From contig NZ_CABIKG010000001.1 of the NCBI RefSeq assembly GCF_902196125.1, forward strand, positions 1-64,000: a DNA stretch of 64,000 nucleotides, in the 5' to 3' direction. The notes beneath the pieces are model-generated. The model did no database searches and was not told the origin of the DNA. It was given only the letters and a program-made list of their open reading frames with translations. The position numbers and the translations under genes are program-made. Shown here piece by piece: positions 45,561-55,823 of this stretch. This DNA is from Helicobacter suis (GTDB lineage: Bacteria > Campylobacterota > Campylobacteria > Campylobacterales > Helicobacteraceae). Every line of letters starts with the position of its first letter. The first letter of the stretch is position 1.

Positions 45561-46214
45561 TCATTGGATCATAAAAGTCTTAGGGGGTTTAAAGGCACTT
45601 TCCATTGTCTGCATGGTTTTAACATATAATTTATTAAGGGCCTGTGTTAGGGCGTTGTTGTAAGTTTGATTAGCATCGCCTCTTTCATTTGGATCGCTAT
45701 CTAGCGCATTAAATTGTAAAACAGGTTCTTGGATTTTGGTATAAATTTGAATAACACATGAGGGAGATGTGCCATTACAAATTTGTAGTTTTAGCACACT
45801 TGTAGCCACTAACATGTGTAAAACTTGTGTGGGGTCTAAATAATCATTATGTGTTTCTTTCAGTACAGCCTGAATTGCTTTAAGATTCTTAGGCACACTA
45901 TTAAAGCCTAAGGATATGATGCCACTTAGTTTAGCACCTGTGGCTGTATTTGCTAGACTCACTTGATAACCCTTAGCCTCTAATAAATCACCCACCCCCT
46001 TTTGCAAGGCAAGGGTATATTTTCTTTGATCGTATTTGGGTACAAAGTGATGTTTAAATGCCACTGCTGGATAACCCAAGACAAGCGGGCCTAAGTTAGC
46101 TTTTGTGGGGATTTGTGAGATGGCGTAGTGGAGTTTTAAAGAGGGTAGGGTAAAAACGACATCTTTACAGCCCACCAGAAATAAGATCGCAATTAAAACC
46201 CGCCACATCGCCAT
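45561..46214 (-). CDS. HpaA-family-like outer membrane lipoprotein
   Basis: A 217-residue lipoprotein: LIAILFLVGCKDV has a lipobox with Cys 16. LPSLKLHYAISQIP, LQKGVGDLLEAKGYQVSL and NNALTQALNKLYVKTMQTME correspond in order and spacing to H. pylori HpaA (neuraminyllactose-binding haemagglutinin family). Overall identity looks low, so a distant paralogue is the best call. AAGGAG lies six bases before the ATG. It lies between msbA and the sensor gene. Confidence 0.6.
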   Translation of the reverse strand: MAMWRVLIAILFLVGCKDVVFTLPSLKLHYAISQIPTKANLGPLVLGYPAVAFKHHFVPKYDQRKYTLALQKGVGDLLEAKGYQVSLANTATGAKLSGIISLGFNSVPKNLKAIQAVLKETHNDYLDPTQVLHMLVATSVLKLQICNGTSPSCVIQIYTKIQEPVLQFNALDSDPNERGDANQTYNNALTQALNKLYVKTMQTMESAFKPPKTFMIQ

Positions 46215-46236
46215 GCACTCTCCTTAGAAAGGCGCA

Positions 46237-47892
46237 TTATAACATGGTTTTAGCTTGGAGTTGTCCCTCCTCTAAAGTGTAAATATGGGTGGCAATTTCT
46301 AAACTAGCAGGATTATGCGAGATAATGATGATTAAACGATCTTTTCTTAAATTATAAATGGTTTCTTTGATCCCCTCTTGTGTGTGTGTATCTAGCGCTG
46401 AGGTGGCCTCATCAAAAATAAGCACGCTAGCATTGCGATACAGCGCGCGGGCAATAGCAATTCTTTGGCGTTGCCCCCCGCTTAAATTTGCCCCAAATTC
46501 CTCTAAATTAGCCCCTATTCCGCCCAAACTTTGTAAAAAATCCAAAGCCTGCGCTTGTTTAAGACATTCTAATACCCTTTCCTCATTAATGCTTAGCCCA
46601 TAAGCCACATTTTCAGCCACGCTACCACTAATGATAAACACCCTTTGATTGACAATGCCAATTTGATCGCGCAAACTCTTTTGTTGTAAAGAACTAATTG
46701 ACATGTTATTGATGATAATTTCCCCGCTAGTGGGTTCATAGAGTCGTAAAATCAAATTGACTAATGAGCTTTTTCCACTCCCGCTTTTGCCAATAATGGC
46801 AATGATTTGATCTTGCTCAAAATCTAAATTAATATTTTGTAAAGCAAATTTATTACCATTTTCATAGGCCAAGCACACTTCTTTAAACACGATGCGCCTA
46901 ATGGGTTCTTGTAAAATTAATGATCCATCTATAATGCCCGGCTCTCTTTCTAAAATTTCATAAATCCTCTCACCGGCAACTAAAGCTTCTTGAAAATTAG
47001 AGGCAATTCTTACTAATCGCTTAATAGGAGTGTAGAGCATGAAAAGAGCGGTGATAAAAGAAAAGAAAGCCCCCACGCTAATATGGCCTTTAATCACCTC
47101 TAGCCCGCCTAAATAAATCACTAAAGCAATGGCAATAGAGCCTAAAAACTCCATTAGAGGGCTAGAAATTTCTGCGTATTTAATGCTTTTTAAACTCAGA
47201 TTAAAAAAGGTTTGGTTTTCTTTTTGGAAAGCCTGCAATTCTAAAGTTTCCCCATTAGAAGTTTTCACCACTTCCACACTATGAAAAATTTCTGATAATC
47301 TAGCCGTCATGCGCGCATTGGTTTCTTGATTAGCCTTACTGAGTTTTTTAACTTTTTTAATAATTTTACTAAGTGGAAAAGCCGCTAGGGGCATGATGAT
47401 AAGACCAATGAGAGCCAGTTTAGGGCTTTGATAAATCACTACAGCGACTAAACCTACAACGGTGAGCATTTCGCGCATGCTTTCAGATAAATAATTAGAG
47501 AGACTGGCGCGTACTAAAGCAATATCATTAGTGATGCGGGTAATTAGCTCGCCCTTTTTAGTGCGCTCAAAAAAACAGATTTCCATTCTTAAAAGGGTAT
47601 AGAGCATGTGATCGCGTAATTTTCTCACGATGTCTAACCCGATGTAATTAGTAAAATAAGTCTGGACATAAATCCCCCCACTCTTGCCTAGATATGCCAA
47701 AATCACTAAAAAGGGCAAGATAGCAAGCATGCGGGTGTCTTTCTCAATAAAAATTTCATCTAAAGTTGGCTTAACTAGATAGGTCCCCCAAGCTGTACTA
47801 AGCGCGACAATAATAGAGGCAATCACCACAAGTATAAAAGCCCGCATATGCCCCTTAAGATAGGGATAAAAACGCTTGAAAAAAATCTGCAA
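46237..47892 (-). CDS. msbA: Lipid A exporter-type ABC transporter MsbA
   Basis: A 551-residue half-transporter that flips lipid A-core or another lipid across the inner membrane. Six membrane helices span 1-310; the ATPase has Walker A IGKSGSGKSSLVN (about 368), signature NLSGGQRQRIAIARALY and Walker B VLIFDEATSALD. It follows copP by 3 bases. MsbA is the closest match by length and order; a multidrug exporter is the alternative. Confidence 0.85.
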   Translation of the reverse strand: MQIFFKRFYPYLKGHMRAFILVVIASIIVALSTAWGTYLVKPTLDEIFIEKDTRMLAILPFLVILAYLGKSGGIYVQTYFTNYIGLDIVRKLRDHMLYTLLRMEICFFERTKKGELITRITNDIALVRASLSNYLSESMREMLTVVGLVAVVIYQSPKLALIGLIIMPLAAFPLSKIIKKVKKLSKANQETNARMTARLSEIFHSVEVVKTSNGETLELQAFQKENQTFFNLSLKSIKYAEISSPLMEFLGSIAIALVIYLGGLEVIKGHISVGAFFSFITALFMLYTPIKRLVRIASNFQEALVAGERIYEILEREPGIIDGSLILQEPIRRIVFKEVCLAYENGNKFALQNINLDFEQDQIIAIIGKSGSGKSSLVNLILRLYEPTSGEIIINNMSISSLQQKSLRDQIGIVNQRVFIISGSVAENVAYGLSINEERVLECLKQAQALDFLQSLGGIGANLEEFGANLSGGQRQRIAIARALYRNASVLIFDEATSALDTHTQEGIKETIYNLRKDRLIIIISHNPASLEIATHIYTLEEGQLQAKTML

Positions 47893-47895
47893 ATT

Positions 47896-48099
47896 CTAGC
47901 CTAGTTCATAACCCGCATCTAAAATAGCTTCTTTGATAGCCTCCAAATTTGCAGGATTCTCAAAAGCAACCACCACTTGTTGTTTTTCTAAACTCACATC
48001 AATTTTATTAACCCCCTCTAACTCCCCTACAAACTTTTCAATTTTATCCACACAATGTTGGCATGTCATGCCTGTAACTTTTAAACTAATCTCTTGCAT
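47896..48099 (-). CDS. copP: Copper chaperone CopP
   Basis: A 67-residue heavy-metal-associated domain with the metal site GMTCQHCVDKIEKF. It delivers copper to the P-type ATPase encoded just upstream. The ATG at 48099 overlaps the copA stop by 14 nt; a longer frame to 48162 inside copA is not family-like. Confidence 0.92.
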   Translation of the reverse strand: MQEISLKVTGMTCQHCVDKIEKFVGELEGVNKIDVSLEKQQVVVAFENPANLEAIKEAILDAGYELG

Positions 48100-50290
48100 G
48101 TGATCCTCTAATTTTAAAATGAATACCCCTAAGCCTTTGGGCGTTAAGTACCACGCTGACATTGCTTAAACTCATGGCCAAACTTGCTAGCATAGGATTA
48201 AGCATAATGCCTAGTTTATAACCCACCCCGCAGGCTAAAGGAATAGCTACACTATTATAACAAAATGCCCAAAAGAGGTTTTGTTGGATATTAGTGATTG
48301 TGTGCATGCTAAGCTTAATTGCGCCTACGATGGATTGAATATCGTTATTAAAACTCACAACATCAGCCACTTCTAAACTTGCATCGCTACCCTTAGCCAT
48401 CACCACCCCCACATCGCTACGGGCTAAACTAGGCGCATCATTCATGCCATCGCCTACCATCATCACGATTTGACCCCGTGCTTTTAATTCATCTATGGCT
48501 TTTAATTTATCCTCTGGTTTGGCCTGTGCTTTGTAGTTTTCTATGCCTAGTTCTGTAGCAAGAGCCTTGACATTTGATAGGGCATCTCCACTTAAAAGCA
48601 TGGGGGTGATGTTTAAAGCTTTGAGTTGCAAAATGGCCTCTTTTACCTCTGGTTTTAGACGATCAGCTAGTACAAGCACACCTAAAATCTCTGAATCTGT
48701 ACCAATAAAAACCGGTATCCCTGCTAGGTTCTCAAAGGGATTTTTTGCATTGAAATATTCTAAATTACCCGCCTTATAAACTTGCCCTTTTATTTTGCCA
48801 CAAATCCCAAAGCCCGGTTTGGCTTGTACATCTCCTACCTCTTGTAAGATCACGCCTTGAGCTTTAGCATAATTTACAATTCCCTGAGCTAGCACATGTT
48901 CGCTATGAGACTCCAAACTTGCGCATAAACTTAAAACTTCTTGTAAATCTATGCCTTCTTTAACCCGTACTTCTTGTACTTCCGGTTTGCCTAGAGTAAG
49001 CGTACCTGTCTTATCAAAAACCACGCAATTAACCAAACGCGCCTTTTCTAAAGCCTGTGCGTTTTTAAAAAATAACCCTAGTAAACTCGCTTCTTTTTGG
49101 GCGACTAAAATAGACATAGGCGTGGCTAGCCCTAAAGCACAAGGACAAGAGATCACCAAGACAGCTACAAACACTTCTAAAGCCTGTTTAAAATCCCCTA
49201 AAATAAGCCACACTAAAAAGGCTAAACTTGCAATAACAATCACAACCGGCACAAAAACCCCGGCTACTTTGTCTGCTAAGCGCGCAATTTGGGCTTTAGA
49301 ACCTTGAGCATTATTAATAAGTTCTAAAATCTTATGCAAAGTGCTATTTTCTTGGGTGTGCGTGGCGCGCATGAAAAATGTGGTAGTGGTGTTAAGTGTG
49401 CCTGCAAAGACCTCCATGCCCTCTGTTTTATACACAGGCATACTCTCACCACTTAGCATGGATTCATCAATTTCAGCCTCTCCCTTAGAAAGCACCCCAT
49501 CTACTGGGATATAACTTCCGGGTAGAATCTGGAGTACATCTCCTTTTTGTAAACTTTCTATAGAAACTTCTACAATTTGATCCCCGTCTAGTTTAAGCGC
49601 GCTCTTGCTTTGGTGGCTAATTAAAGTCTGCATGGCTTTTAAGGCCTTATCTTTAGAGCGCTCCTCTATTTGCTTACCTAGCATGACAAAAAATAAAATC
49701 ACACACACGCCCTCAAAATAATAACCCTCTATGGGCATGTGTAAATAGGCTTTAAAGAGTAAAAATAAACTATAAAGCCACGCGCTAACAGTGCCAAGAG
49801 CCACTAGGCTATCCATGTTGGGTTGGCGTGCAAAAAGGGCTTTAAAACCGCTAAAATAAAAATCCCGTCCCATGTGCATGGCAATTAAAGTAAGGCATAG
49901 TTGGATTAGGCCATTGTTAAAGGGATTTTGTAAGGCTATAGGTAAGTGGAAGAATCTAGCAAACATGGAAAGAGCTAGCACCCCTAGGCTTAATAGAAAA
50001 GTTATAACAAGTTTATACTTAGGCGTGAGAAAAGCAGGATTTAAAAAAGAGGTTTTAGTACTATCTGTAGCGCTAACCGGCTCGTTTTGTGGGTGATAAC
50101 CTAGTTTTTCAATTTGTTTAAAAATATCCTCTAGGCTAGCTTGAGTCTCATCATAGTTGACCACCGCCTTTTTACTGATCAAATCCACCGCAATACTTTT
50201 AATGTACTTTTTGCGCCCTAAAGAGCGTTCAATTCCACTTGAACACGAGCTACAAGTCATGCCCTCAATGTAAAAGCGTTTTGTGATCAT
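48086..50290 (-). CDS. copA: Copper-translocating P-type ATPase
   Basis: Copper-exporting P1B ATPase of 734 residues. N-terminal metal-binding domain GMTCSSCSSGIERS, the transmembrane ion site SCPCALGLATP (about 380), phosphorylation site FDKTGTLTLG (about 428) and the hinge MVGDGMNDAPSLA (about 610). The SEHVLAQGIV HP-motif variant lies between. It overlaps pssA by 4 nt upstream and copP downstream. Confidence 0.95.
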   Translation of the reverse strand: MITKRFYIEGMTCSSCSSGIERSLGRKKYIKSIAVDLISKKAVVNYDETQASLEDIFKQIEKLGYHPQNEPVSATDSTKTSFLNPAFLTPKYKLVITFLLSLGVLALSMFARFFHLPIALQNPFNNGLIQLCLTLIAMHMGRDFYFSGFKALFARQPNMDSLVALGTVSAWLYSLFLLFKAYLHMPIEGYYFEGVCVILFFVMLGKQIEERSKDKALKAMQTLISHQSKSALKLDGDQIVEVSIESLQKGDVLQILPGSYIPVDGVLSKGEAEIDESMLSGESMPVYKTEGMEVFAGTLNTTTTFFMRATHTQENSTLHKILELINNAQGSKAQIARLADKVAGVFVPVVIVIASLAFLVWLILGDFKQALEVFVAVLVISCPCALGLATPMSILVAQKEASLLGLFFKNAQALEKARLVNCVVFDKTGTLTLGKPEVQEVRVKEGIDLQEVLSLCASLESHSEHVLAQGIVNYAKAQGVILQEVGDVQAKPGFGICGKIKGQVYKAGNLEYFNAKNPFENLAGIPVFIGTDSEILGVLVLADRLKPEVKEAILQLKALNITPMLLSGDALSNVKALATELGIENYKAQAKPEDKLKAIDELKARGQIVMMVGDGMNDAPSLARSDVGVVMAKGSDASLEVADVVSFNNDIQSIVGAIKLSMHTITNIQQNLFWAFCYNSVAIPLACGVGYKLGIMLNPMLASLAMSLSNVSVVLNAQRLRGIHFKIRGSHARD

Positions 50291-50997
50291 TTCTGTGTAT
50301 ACCTGAATATGATTTTAGCCATTAAAAAGATCCAGCGCACAATTCCATAAAGCAAGTAACAAAGCATAGAAACACTGAGCATCTCTAGCGGACGCACAAA
50401 AAGAATAAGCAAGAAAAACACCAATACAACAAAGAGTTTTAAATTCCACTTAACTTTTTTAAAGTTAGGGTAGCGGATATTACTCACCATCATCACGCCT
50501 AAAAACACGATATAAACAAGCATTAAATACCCATACTGGGTTTTAAATAGATTATATTTAAAATCAAGCAAAATAGCTAACACCACTAGTACCGCCGCTG
50601 AAGGAATGGGGATACCAATAAAAGAATAAGGATCGGTGGTTTGGGTGGTTACATTAAAACGGGCTAGGCGAATAGCCCCAAAGATCACAAACAAAGCACA
50701 AGCAGCCATGCCCATGCGCCCATAAGTATAGCCTGTATAAAAATAAGAGATAACACTAGGAGCCGCTCCAAAAGCCACCACATCTGCCAAAGAGTCAAAT
50801 TCTAAGCCAAATTTGCTAGTGGTGTTGGTTAGCCTTGCTACGCGCCCATCTAGTCCGTCTAATACTAAGCACACCACCACTAACCAACACGCGGTTACAA
50901 AGCTCCCCTTAGAGGCATAAAAAACCCCCATCATGCCTAAAAAAATACTGCCCGCCGTAAAAAGGTTAGGGAAGAGATATAAAGGCTTGATGGGCAT
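50287..50997 (-). CDS. pssA: CDP-diacylglycerol-serine O-phosphatidyltransferase
   Basis: Integral membrane enzyme making phosphatidylserine, the precursor of phosphatidylethanolamine. 236 residues. The CDP-alcohol phosphotransferase motif DGLDGRVARLTNTTSKFGLEFDSLAD (about 47-72; all key Asp, Gly and Arg residues present) is followed by five or so helices. It lies 4 bases after ftsH and overlaps copA by 4 nt. Confidence 0.94.
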   Translation of the reverse strand: MPIKPLYLFPNLFTAGSIFLGMMGVFYASKGSFVTACWLVVVCLVLDGLDGRVARLTNTTSKFGLEFDSLADVVAFGAAPSVISYFYTGYTYGRMGMAACALFVIFGAIRLARFNVTTQTTDPYSFIGIPIPSAAVLVVLAILLDFKYNLFKTQYGYLMLVYIVFLGVMMVSNIRYPNFKKVKWNLKLFVVLVFFLLILFVRPLEMLSVSMLCYLLYGIVRWIFLMAKIIFRYTQK

Positions 50998-51001
50998 TTG
51001 C

Positions 51002-52912
51002 CTAACTTGCGTGCTCTTCTAAGGGCACTAAACGGCTCTCAAGACTGTTAGCCACCTCGTATTCGCTAATGATTTCGCGCACCCGCTCACCGGTAATAAC
51101 CTCTTTTTCAAACAATTCACCCACCATTACCTCAATTGCATCTTTATAATCATTCAAGGTTTGCTTAACATGGGCATAGCGCTCTTCTAAGAGGTTTTTA
51201 ATAAAGCTATCCATTTCTTCGGCCATCTTTTCGCTAAACTCGCGCCCATTGCCAAAGCCCCCGCCTAAAAAGGAATTGCGCTGTTTTTCTAGCACCATTA
51301 ACCCGCTCACATCGCTCATGCCATAATAACTCACCATGCCCTTGATGATGTCTGTAGCGCGCTCTAAATCATTGCTAGCCCCAGTGGAGATCTCTTGTAA
51401 AAAGACATCTTCAGCCGCCCGTCCGCCTAAGAGTACATCAATTTCAGCGATGAGCTCGTGTTTTTGCATCAAATACTTGTTTTCCTCAGGCGTGTTAAGC
51501 GTATAGCCAAGAGCTGCCATGCCCCTTGGAATAATAGAGACCTTATTGACCCGCGCTGAGCCCTTAGTCATCTCTGAAATCACCGCATGCCCGCTCTCAT
51601 GGTAGGCTACAATTTTCTTCTCCTTAGGTGAGATGCGGCGGCTCTTTTTCTCTAACCCGGCAATGCCTCTTTCTACAGCCTCTTTTAAATGTTGCTGTTT
51701 GACCTCTTTTTGATTATTGCGACCAGCTAGCAAAGCAGCTTCATTAATAATATTGGCTAAATCTGCTCCGGCTAATCCGGCTGTAAGCTTGGCAATTTCT
51801 TGCAAATCCACATCATTGGCTAACTTAACCGGCTTGATGTGTACCTTTAAAATTTCCACCCGCCCGTTAAAATCTGGTTTATCCACCAAAACTTGGCGAT
51901 CAAAACGCCCGGGTCTTAATAAAGCTGGATCTAAAATTTCGGGGCGATTAGTAGCAGCTAGTACGATCACGGGCGCATTTTCTGAGCCAAAACCATCCAT
52001 CTCGGCTAAAAGTTGGTTTAAGGTCTGTTCGCGCTCATCATTCCCGCTAATCACCCCTCCAGCCGCGCGGCTCTTGCCAATGGCATCAATCTCATCAATA
52101 AAGATGATGCTAGGCGCTTCCTTTTTAGCAATTTCAAAGAGATCGCGCACGCGACTTGCTCCTAGCCCAACAAACATCTCTATAAAGCTACTCCCCCCCA
52201 TAGAAAAAAAGGGCACACTGGCCTCACCAGCCACTGCTTTAGCAAGTAGGGTTTTACCCGTTCCCGGGGGGCCTACTAACAAAACTCCCTTAGGGATTTT
52301 AGCGCCCAAAGACGCGTAACGATCAGGATATTTTAGAAAGTCTACAATCTCCACCACTTCCTCTTTGGCTTCCTCATTGCCTGCCATGTCATTAAAGCGC
52401 ACCTTAGGTTTTTCGGCATTGATGAGTTTTTTAGAGCTACCCATGCCAAAAATACCCCCGCCCATGTTCTTTTGCATGCGAGATGCCATAAACATCCACA
52501 AGCCTAAAATCACCAAAACCGGCAAAAGCCACCCTAAAATATCTGTAAAAAAATTAGATTCGCTAAAACCAGAGTAGTTGATCTTTTGGCTATCTAGGAG
52601 TGGCACTAAAGAGAGATCAGGCACGCGCTTAGCAATATAGATAATCTTGTTATTACCCTCTTTGCTAGTGGCTTTAATGAGTGTCTGACCGATACTTACG
52701 CTATCCACCTCTTTTTTTTCAATCAATTCCTTCATTTCGTGGTAGCTGATGTTCTTGGTGCTGGTGGATAAAAAGCGATCACCAAAACTCTCATCTGAAT
52801 TCATCACGCGTACCGCCACAATAGCGATAACGATAAAAACCACAATCAAAACCAAAGGATTTTGTAAAAGTGGTCTTTTAGGATCGCCTGGTCCCCGGCT
52901 ATTATTTTCCAT
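51002..52912 (-). CDS. ftsH: Membrane AAA+ metalloprotease FtsH
   Basis: ATP-dependent zinc protease of the inner membrane that degrades misfolded and regulatory proteins. 636 residues. Two N-terminal membrane segments flank a periplasmic domain; Walker A is [13 protein letters not shown] (about 213), Walker [10 protein letters not shown], the SRH region [20 protein letters not shown], and the zinc site AYHESGHAV (about 430). All motifs intact. Confidence 0.97.
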   Translation of the reverse strand: MENNSRGPGDPKRPLLQNPLVLIVVFIVIAIVAVRVMNSDESFGDRFLSTSTKNISYHEMKELIEKKEVDSVSIGQTLIKATSKEGNNKIIYIAKRVPDLSLVPLLDSQKINYSGFSESNFFTDILGWLLPVLVILGLWMFMASRMQKNMGGGIFGMGSSKKLINAEKPKVRFNDMAGNEEAKEEVVEIVDFLKYPDRYASLGAKIPKGVLLVGPPGTGKTLLAKAVAGEASVPFFSMGGSSFIEMFVGLGASRVRDLFEIAKKEAPSIIFIDEIDAIGKSRAAGGVISGNDEREQTLNQLLAEMDGFGSENAPVIVLAATNRPEILDPALLRPGRFDRQVLVDKPDFNGRVEILKVHIKPVKLANDVDLQEIAKLTAGLAGADLANIINEAALLAGRNNQKEVKQQHLKEAVERGIAGLEKKSRRISPKEKKIVAYHESGHAVISEMTKGSARVNKVSIIPRGMAALGYTLNTPEENKYLMQKHELIAEIDVLLGGRAAEDVFLQEISTGASNDLERATDIIKGMVSYYGMSDVSGLMVLEKQRNSFLGGGFGNGREFSEKMAEEMDSFIKNLLEERYAHVKQTLNDYKDAIEVMVGELFEKEVITGERVREIISEYEVANSLESRLVPLEEHAS

Positions 52913-52932
52913 ATGTTTCCTTAAATCAAGCG

Positions 52933-53826
52933 CTAAGATTTACATAAATGCAAACACACCCATTCATTTTCTTGGATGCGCTCTAAAAGTACAAAAGCAG
53001 AGGTATAAACTTTAATTACACGATCTGCATATTCTTCTAAAATACCAGATAAAAAAAGCTCTGTTTTAGCATGGCTAGCTTTTAACACCTGAGTATAAAG
53101 TTCAATAATAACACTAGCAACAATATTAATCACAATATAATCATAATATTCTTGGCTTTCTTGCAAAGAACCTAACCATAACTTTTCTAAATGAGCATGG
53201 TTGTTCTCAAAATTCTTTTTTGTTTCTTGTAAGGCAAATGAATCAATATCACACGCATGCACTCTAGCGCCTAGTTTAGACAAAGCCAAAGCTAAAATCC
53301 CGCTCCCACAACCCACATCTAAGGCTAATTTACCCATTACGCTAAGCTGACTCAAACTTTTTAAAAGCATGCGCGTACTTTCATGATGACCCGTGCCAAA
53401 GGCTAAACTTGGATCCAGAATCAAAGTATATAAACCCGGTGGGTTTAGCGGCGCAATCCAGCTAGGCGTGATGTAAAATTTAGCACAAGTGGTGGGTTTA
53501 ATGCTTTGTTGGTAAATTTTTATCCAATCTTGGTTTTTGTGTATGCTGGTGTGGTGATAAACCCCCACACATGCACCCTGATCATTTAGAGAATGGCAAA
53601 ACTCTTCAAGATTTTTAAGCAAGGCGCTAGGTTCTTGGCTAGAGTAAATAATGTAGGCTTGGGTGGGGAGAGAATGGGTTTTATCACCAAAATACTGGTA
53701 GGGTAAATCGGATAAATTAGTAGCGGAGCTTTCCTCAATGGCCTCTTGTGTGAAATCTAATAAAAAATTAGCAAATAGCTCAGAGTAGCCAGTGGGCAAG
53801 ACAAGGGTCTTAAAATATAAATCCAT
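52933..53826 (-). CDS. prmA: Ribosomal protein L11 methyltransferase
   Basis: SAM-dependent methyltransferase modifying L11. 297 residues, with an N-terminal substrate domain and a Rossmann domain with GTGHHESTRM and LDVGCGSGILALALSKLGA (about 160-180), then VINIVASVI as the NxxA-type motif. It sits between cheY and ftsH, in the same order as H. pylori. Confidence 0.92.
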   Translation of the reverse strand: MDLYFKTLVLPTGYSELFANFLLDFTQEAIEESSATNLSDLPYQYFGDKTHSLPTQAYIIYSSQEPSALLKNLEEFCHSLNDQGACVGVYHHTSIHKNQDWIKIYQQSIKPTTCAKFYITPSWIAPLNPPGLYTLILDPSLAFGTGHHESTRMLLKSLSQLSVMGKLALDVGCGSGILALALSKLGARVHACDIDSFALQETKKNFENNHAHLEKLWLGSLQESQEYYDYIVINIVASVIIELYTQVLKASHAKTELFLSGILEEYADRVIKVYTSAFVLLERIQENEWVCLHLCKS

Positions 53827-53846
53827 CTGCCTTGCCTAATTGTACT

Positions 53847-54221
53847 CTAATCATTGGTACCCAAAACAACCTCTAATTTTTCCTTAAGAACTTGAGGGGT
53901 AAAGGGCTTGACAATGTAATTATTCACCCCTGCTTTTAAAGCGGTGATAACCTCAGCCTTGCCCCCTTCTGTGGTGATCATAATAATAGGCAAGTCTTTA
54001 AAACGCCCATCAGAGCGCACCTTTTTAACCAGATCTAGCCCATTCATCTCTGGCATATTCCAATCGGTGATAAGCACCCCAGTAGTGTCATTACTATCTA
54101 ATTTCCCCCAAGCTTCCACCCCATGCTCAGCCTCCAAAATATCCTCATAACCTAAACGCTGGAGGGTATTCCTGATGATTCTTCGCATTGTGGAGCTATC
54201 ATCTACAATTAGTATTTTCAA
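53847..54221 (-). CDS. cheY: Chemotaxis response regulator CheY
   Basis: Single-domain receiver (124 residues) that on phosphorylation by CheA binds the flagellar switch. Acidic pocket Asp-Asp in LIVDDSST, phospho-acceptor Asp in LITDWNMPEM (about 53), switch Thr in IIMITTEGG and Lys in YIVKPFTP. I place the start at TTG 54221, nine bases after AAGGAG, because it matches the family N-terminus; the open frame to 54278 is not conserved. Confidence 0.95.
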   Translation of the reverse strand: MKILIVDDSSTMRRIIRNTLQRLGYEDILEAEHGVEAWGKLDSNDTTGVLITDWNMPEMNGLDLVKKVRSDGRFKDLPIIMITTEGGKAEVITALKAGVNNYIVKPFTPQVLKEKLEVVLGTND

Positions 54222-54355
54222 TATCTCTCCTTGATTGGCCCTCATGGCTATCAGAAAATCACGCGCCCATTTTAGCATATTTATATGGCCTCTATCTTAA
54301 AAGATCACCAAAATTTGATGGGATAATGCTAGCATTAGCACAGCTAAGGAAAAGC

Positions 54356-54823
54356 ATGCGTGTGATAGAAAATTCAATTACTAATGTGTGCGCCCATGAA
54401 AGTGTAGTGGTCTATGCCCCTTGTAATTTGTATGGCTGCACTTTAGAAGAGGGCGTGTTTGTGGGGCCTTTTTGTGAAATCCAAAGTGGCGTAGTGGTGG
54501 GTGCGCATACTCGTATCCAAAGCCATTCTTTTATTTGCTCGCTTGTGCGTATTGGCACATTTTGTTTTATCGGGCATGGCGTGGTGTTTATTAACGATCT
54601 TTTTTCTAATGGGTATCCTAGTGCTAATTCTAGTTTATGGAAAGAAACCAGTATTGGTAATCATGTTAGCATTGGCTCTAATGCTACGATTTTACCCGTA
54701 CGCATTTGTGCGCATGTAGTAATTGGGGCGGGTAGTGTGGTGAGTAAAGATATTGATAAAAGCGGGATTTATGCGGGCAATCCAGCCCGTTTTTTACGGG
54801 ATTTACCATGCAAGTTGGATTAG
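54356..54823 (+). CDS. WbpD/WlbB-like sugar N-acetyltransferase
   Basis: A 155-residue left-handed beta-helix (hexapeptide repeat) acyltransferase, probably acetylating an amino group of a nucleotide sugar for surface polysaccharide. Repeats such as GVFVGPFCEIQSGVVVGAH and VSIGSNATILPVRI are clear; GHGVVFINDLF and GNPAR are typical of the WbpD/WlbB/QdtC group. The start at 54356 has AAGGAAAAG upstream; the longer open frame overlaps cheY. The 3' end overlaps the oxidoreductase gene by 16 nt. Confidence 0.8.
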   Translation: MRVIENSITNVCAHESVVVYAPCNLYGCTLEEGVFVGPFCEIQSGVVVGAHTRIQSHSFICSLVRIGTFCFIGHGVVFINDLFSNGYPSANSSLWKETSIGNHVSIGSNATILPVRICAHVVIGAGSVVSKDIDKSGIYAGNPARFLRDLPCKLD

Positions 54824-55728
54824 TTGGCTATGGCTATTGGGGGCAAAGAGTGGCGCATAACTTAGGGAGATTTGTACTTAAAAGCGTGTGTGATTTAATA
54901 CCCCTGCGCCTAGCACAGGCCCAACAAGACTGGGGCCATATCTTGGTGAGTACAAAAATAGAGGATTTATTAAACGATACAGATATTCAAGCTATTTTTA
55001 TTATCACCCCGCTATCTACCCACTATACTCTTACTAAACAAGCACTTTTAGCCAATAAACATGTATTTGTAGAAAAACCCATGAGTTCTACTTTACAAGA
55101 GGCTAAAGAACTTTATATGCTAGCCAAAGAGCGCCATAAAATTTTACACTGCGATCTGACCTTTTTATACACGCCAAGCATTCTTTGGATTCAAAATAAC
55201 TTGCAACAATTAGGGCAAGTTTTAAGCATTGCCTCTAGGTGGCTCTTAGGGATTTGCCGTAAAGATACCTGTGCGCTTTACGATCTAGCTTGGCATGCTT
55301 TAAGCATTTTATCTTTTCTCTATCCCCATGCTTTAAGTATTAGTTCGCATCTTTCTTTACTCAAAGCCCCCCATCCAAATCACCCCACTTTAAGTACAGC
55401 TAATTTACATTTCAACATAGTAGAGATCATGGCATCTTTAAACATCTCTTGGCTCTCCCCTTTTAAAGTACGCGACATGCTCTTTATTGGTACGCAAAAC
55501 ACCCTATATTACAATGATAACGCCTCTAAACCTCTGAGTATCACCCCTACAAGTTTAGAATCTAAACAAGTAAAAACCCACTACCCCACACTCCCAGCTT
55601 TTAGTGCGCTTTTTAAATGCGTAGAAAGTTTTCACCAAAGTATTTTAAACGCCACCCCCTGTTCTTATCAAAAACGCGTTGTTTTAGATGTTTTGGGGTT
55701 TTTAGAGAGATTAACATTAGCGCCTTGA
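54808..55728 (+). CDS. Gfo/Idh/MocA-family sugar oxidoreductase
   Basis: A 306-residue NAD(P)-dependent oxidoreductase. The nucleotide motif is QVGLVGYGYWGQRVAHNL at the N-terminus; the catalytic-region VFVEKPMSSTLQEAKEL (EKP, about 92) and DLAWHALSILSF (His about 165) follow. Coupling with a WbpD-type acetyltransferase suggests nucleotide-amino-sugar synthesis, as for diacetamido-uronic acids, but no complete pathway is present. Confidence 0.82.
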   Translation: MQVGLVGYGYWGQRVAHNLGRFVLKSVCDLIPLRLAQAQQDWGHILVSTKIEDLLNDTDIQAIFIITPLSTHYTLTKQALLANKHVFVEKPMSSTLQEAKELYMLAKERHKILHCDLTFLYTPSILWIQNNLQQLGQVLSIASRWLLGICRKDTCALYDLAWHALSILSFLYPHALSISSHLSLLKAPHPNHPTLSTANLHFNIVEIMASLNISWLSPFKVRDMLFIGTQNTLYYNDNASKPLSITPTSLESKQVKTHYPTLPAFSALFKCVESFHQSILNATPCSYQKRVVLDVLGFLERLTLAP

Positions 55729-55823
55729 GTCTAGCTAACTAGAATTAAAAAGCTCACTACAAGTACCAGAGTGAGGGCTACGCTTAAAAAGGGGGAGTTA
55801 TCAGCCCAAAAACTCTAAATTCC

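Noticed and set aside
55735-55815. Short hydrophobic minus-strand frame (SVALTLVLVVSFLILV)
   Set aside because: It looks like a membrane helix, but the frame is closed by TAG just upstream and no start codon is available; too short to support.
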